From: Rhizobium leguminosarum
Lineage (GTDB): Bacteria; Pseudomonadota; Alphaproteobacteria; Rhizobiales; Rhizobiaceae
Direction: 5' to 3'
DNA: 6,134 nucleotides
Assembly (NCBI RefSeq): GCF_001652265.1
Contig: NZ_LWBS01000035.1
Span: 1 to 6,134 of the forward strand
Position numbers and translations under genes: made by a program. Positions within the stretch are counted from its first letter, which is position 1, and each line of letters starts with the position of its first letter. This document shows positions 5,812 to 6,134 of the stretch, in pieces. The notes under the pieces were generated by a model. The model had not been told where the DNA came from. It made no database searches and saw only the letters and a program-made list of their open reading frames with translations.

Positions 5812-5892
5812 TCAAAATCTTGATTGCGCGTGTTGCATCGCCCGCGCCTTATCTGCGACGAGAGGCGGGATACCGGCTCGCGGATTTGCCAT
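5812..5892 (-). CDS. Possible very short or truncated gene, 26 residues
   Basis: The peptide begins MANPRAGIPPLVADKARAM and stops after 26 residues. It is listed because the start is unusually good: GGAGG lies five bases before the ATG, with a second GGGAGG further upstream. No family is recognised. It may be the intact beginning of a gene that was cut or frameshifted near 5812, a small peptide, or chance. It points away from the large palindrome at the right end, as a gene just inside a mobile element might. Confidence 0.22.
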   Translation of the reverse strand: MANPRAGIPPLVADKARAMQHAQSRF

Positions 5893-6026
5893 GTCCGCCT
5901 CCGTCTAAACCTCCCACTTAGATTGCGGCCATCGCGTCCTGCCCCGGCTTTTGGTCCTGCCAGGCTCGCGCCGCCGGCAACGGCTTTGCCGTCCTCCACT
6001 GCGTTGCTGCGCGGCGACAAACAAGG

Positions 6027-6060
6027 TGAGACTCAGCGTCAATCAGGATGAGACTCGGCG
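6027..6060. repeat. Direct repeat TGAGACTCRGCG, two copies 22 bases apart
   Basis: TGAGACTCAGCG (6027-6038) and TGAGACTCGGCG (6049-6060) agree at 11 of 12 bases, with start-to-start spacing of 22, two helical turns. The second copy runs into the large stem-loop. Regularly spaced end repeats are typical of transposase-binding sites at the termini of some insertion sequences such as the IS21 family; that identity is a guess here. Confidence 0.5.
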
Positions 6061-6114
6061 GCGGGGGTGTGACGAAGGGAGGGCGTAGCCCGACCGGAGT
6101 TACACCCCCGCCGC
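6058..6114. repeat. 57-base palindrome with a 13-bp perfect stem
   Basis: GCGGCGGGGGTGT (6058-6070) pairs perfectly with ACACCCCCGCCGC (6102-6114). After a G-T pair and two more pairs, the loop contains a small second hairpin, GGGC-GTA-GCCC (6081-6091). Five T residues follow at 6122-6126, seven bases after the stem, so it could also end plus-strand transcription. Size and symmetry suit a repeated rhizobial intergenic element or the end of a mobile element. Confidence 0.65.
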
Positions 6115-6134
6115 GGCGCAATTTTTCGGCGTCT

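Larger units (their letters stand above)
5386..6134. other. Region without a firmly supported gene; repeat-rich right end
   Basis: No gene of recognisable family lies here. On the minus strand a 111-codon frame (5467-5802, GTG start) has tolerable composition but no ribosome binding site and no recognised homology. A 26-codon frame (5812-5892) has a very good ribosome binding site and is listed separately. No obvious terminator follows the 181-residue gene. The last 110 bases contain a direct repeat and a large palindrome, suggesting the edge of a mobile or intergenic repeat element that continues beyond the window. Confidence 0.5.

Overview
The window looks like accessory DNA of a Rhizobium/Sinorhizobium/Mesorhizobium-type alphaproteobacterium, such as a symbiotic plasmid or genomic island. 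The strongest clue is a SyrB-family protein, a family known from rhizobial symbiotic replicons. GC-rich codon use, short catabolic genes, a toxin-antitoxin pair, a decayed gene remnant and large palindromes all fit that setting. No tRNA, rRNA, CRISPR array, complete insertion sequence or nod box was recognised.

Layout. Bases 1-3748 carry genes on the minus strand. From left to right these are the 5' part of an MFS transporter gene cut by the window edge (1-496), a 70-residue hypothetical protein (822-1034), an alpha/beta hydrolase of the haloacetate/fluoroacetate dehalogenase family (1122-2030), a small VOC (glyoxalase-fold) protein (2295-2657), and a vapBC toxin-antitoxin operon (vapC 3168-3551, vapB 3548-3748). 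Between the VOC gene and vapC, on the plus strand, lies a roughly 36-codon remnant of the C-terminus of a molybdenum-hydroxylase large subunit (2787-2897).

The strand switches in the 3749-4306 spacer, which holds a candidate VapB operator, an 18-bp palindrome and a candidate promoter for the syrB-like gene. Two plus-strand genes follow: the SyrB-like protein (4307-4708) and a 181-residue protein (4840-5385). Both end in a related coiled-coil module, with a terminator-like hairpin between the genes. The last 749 bases hold no gene I can support firmly. They end in a 22-base-spaced direct repeat abutting a 57-base stem-loop, which looks like the edge of a repeat or mobile element.

How the parts may work together. 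The hydrolase and VOC protein could form a small-molecule catabolic or detoxification cluster, but their wide spacing gives no proof of one operon. The hydrolase has the dehalogenase catalytic residues but has lost the halide-pocket histidine, so it may not be a dehalogenase. VapBC probably stabilises the region. The SyrB-like protein and its neighbour are the most interesting pair, because they share a tail that suggests hetero-oligomerisation.
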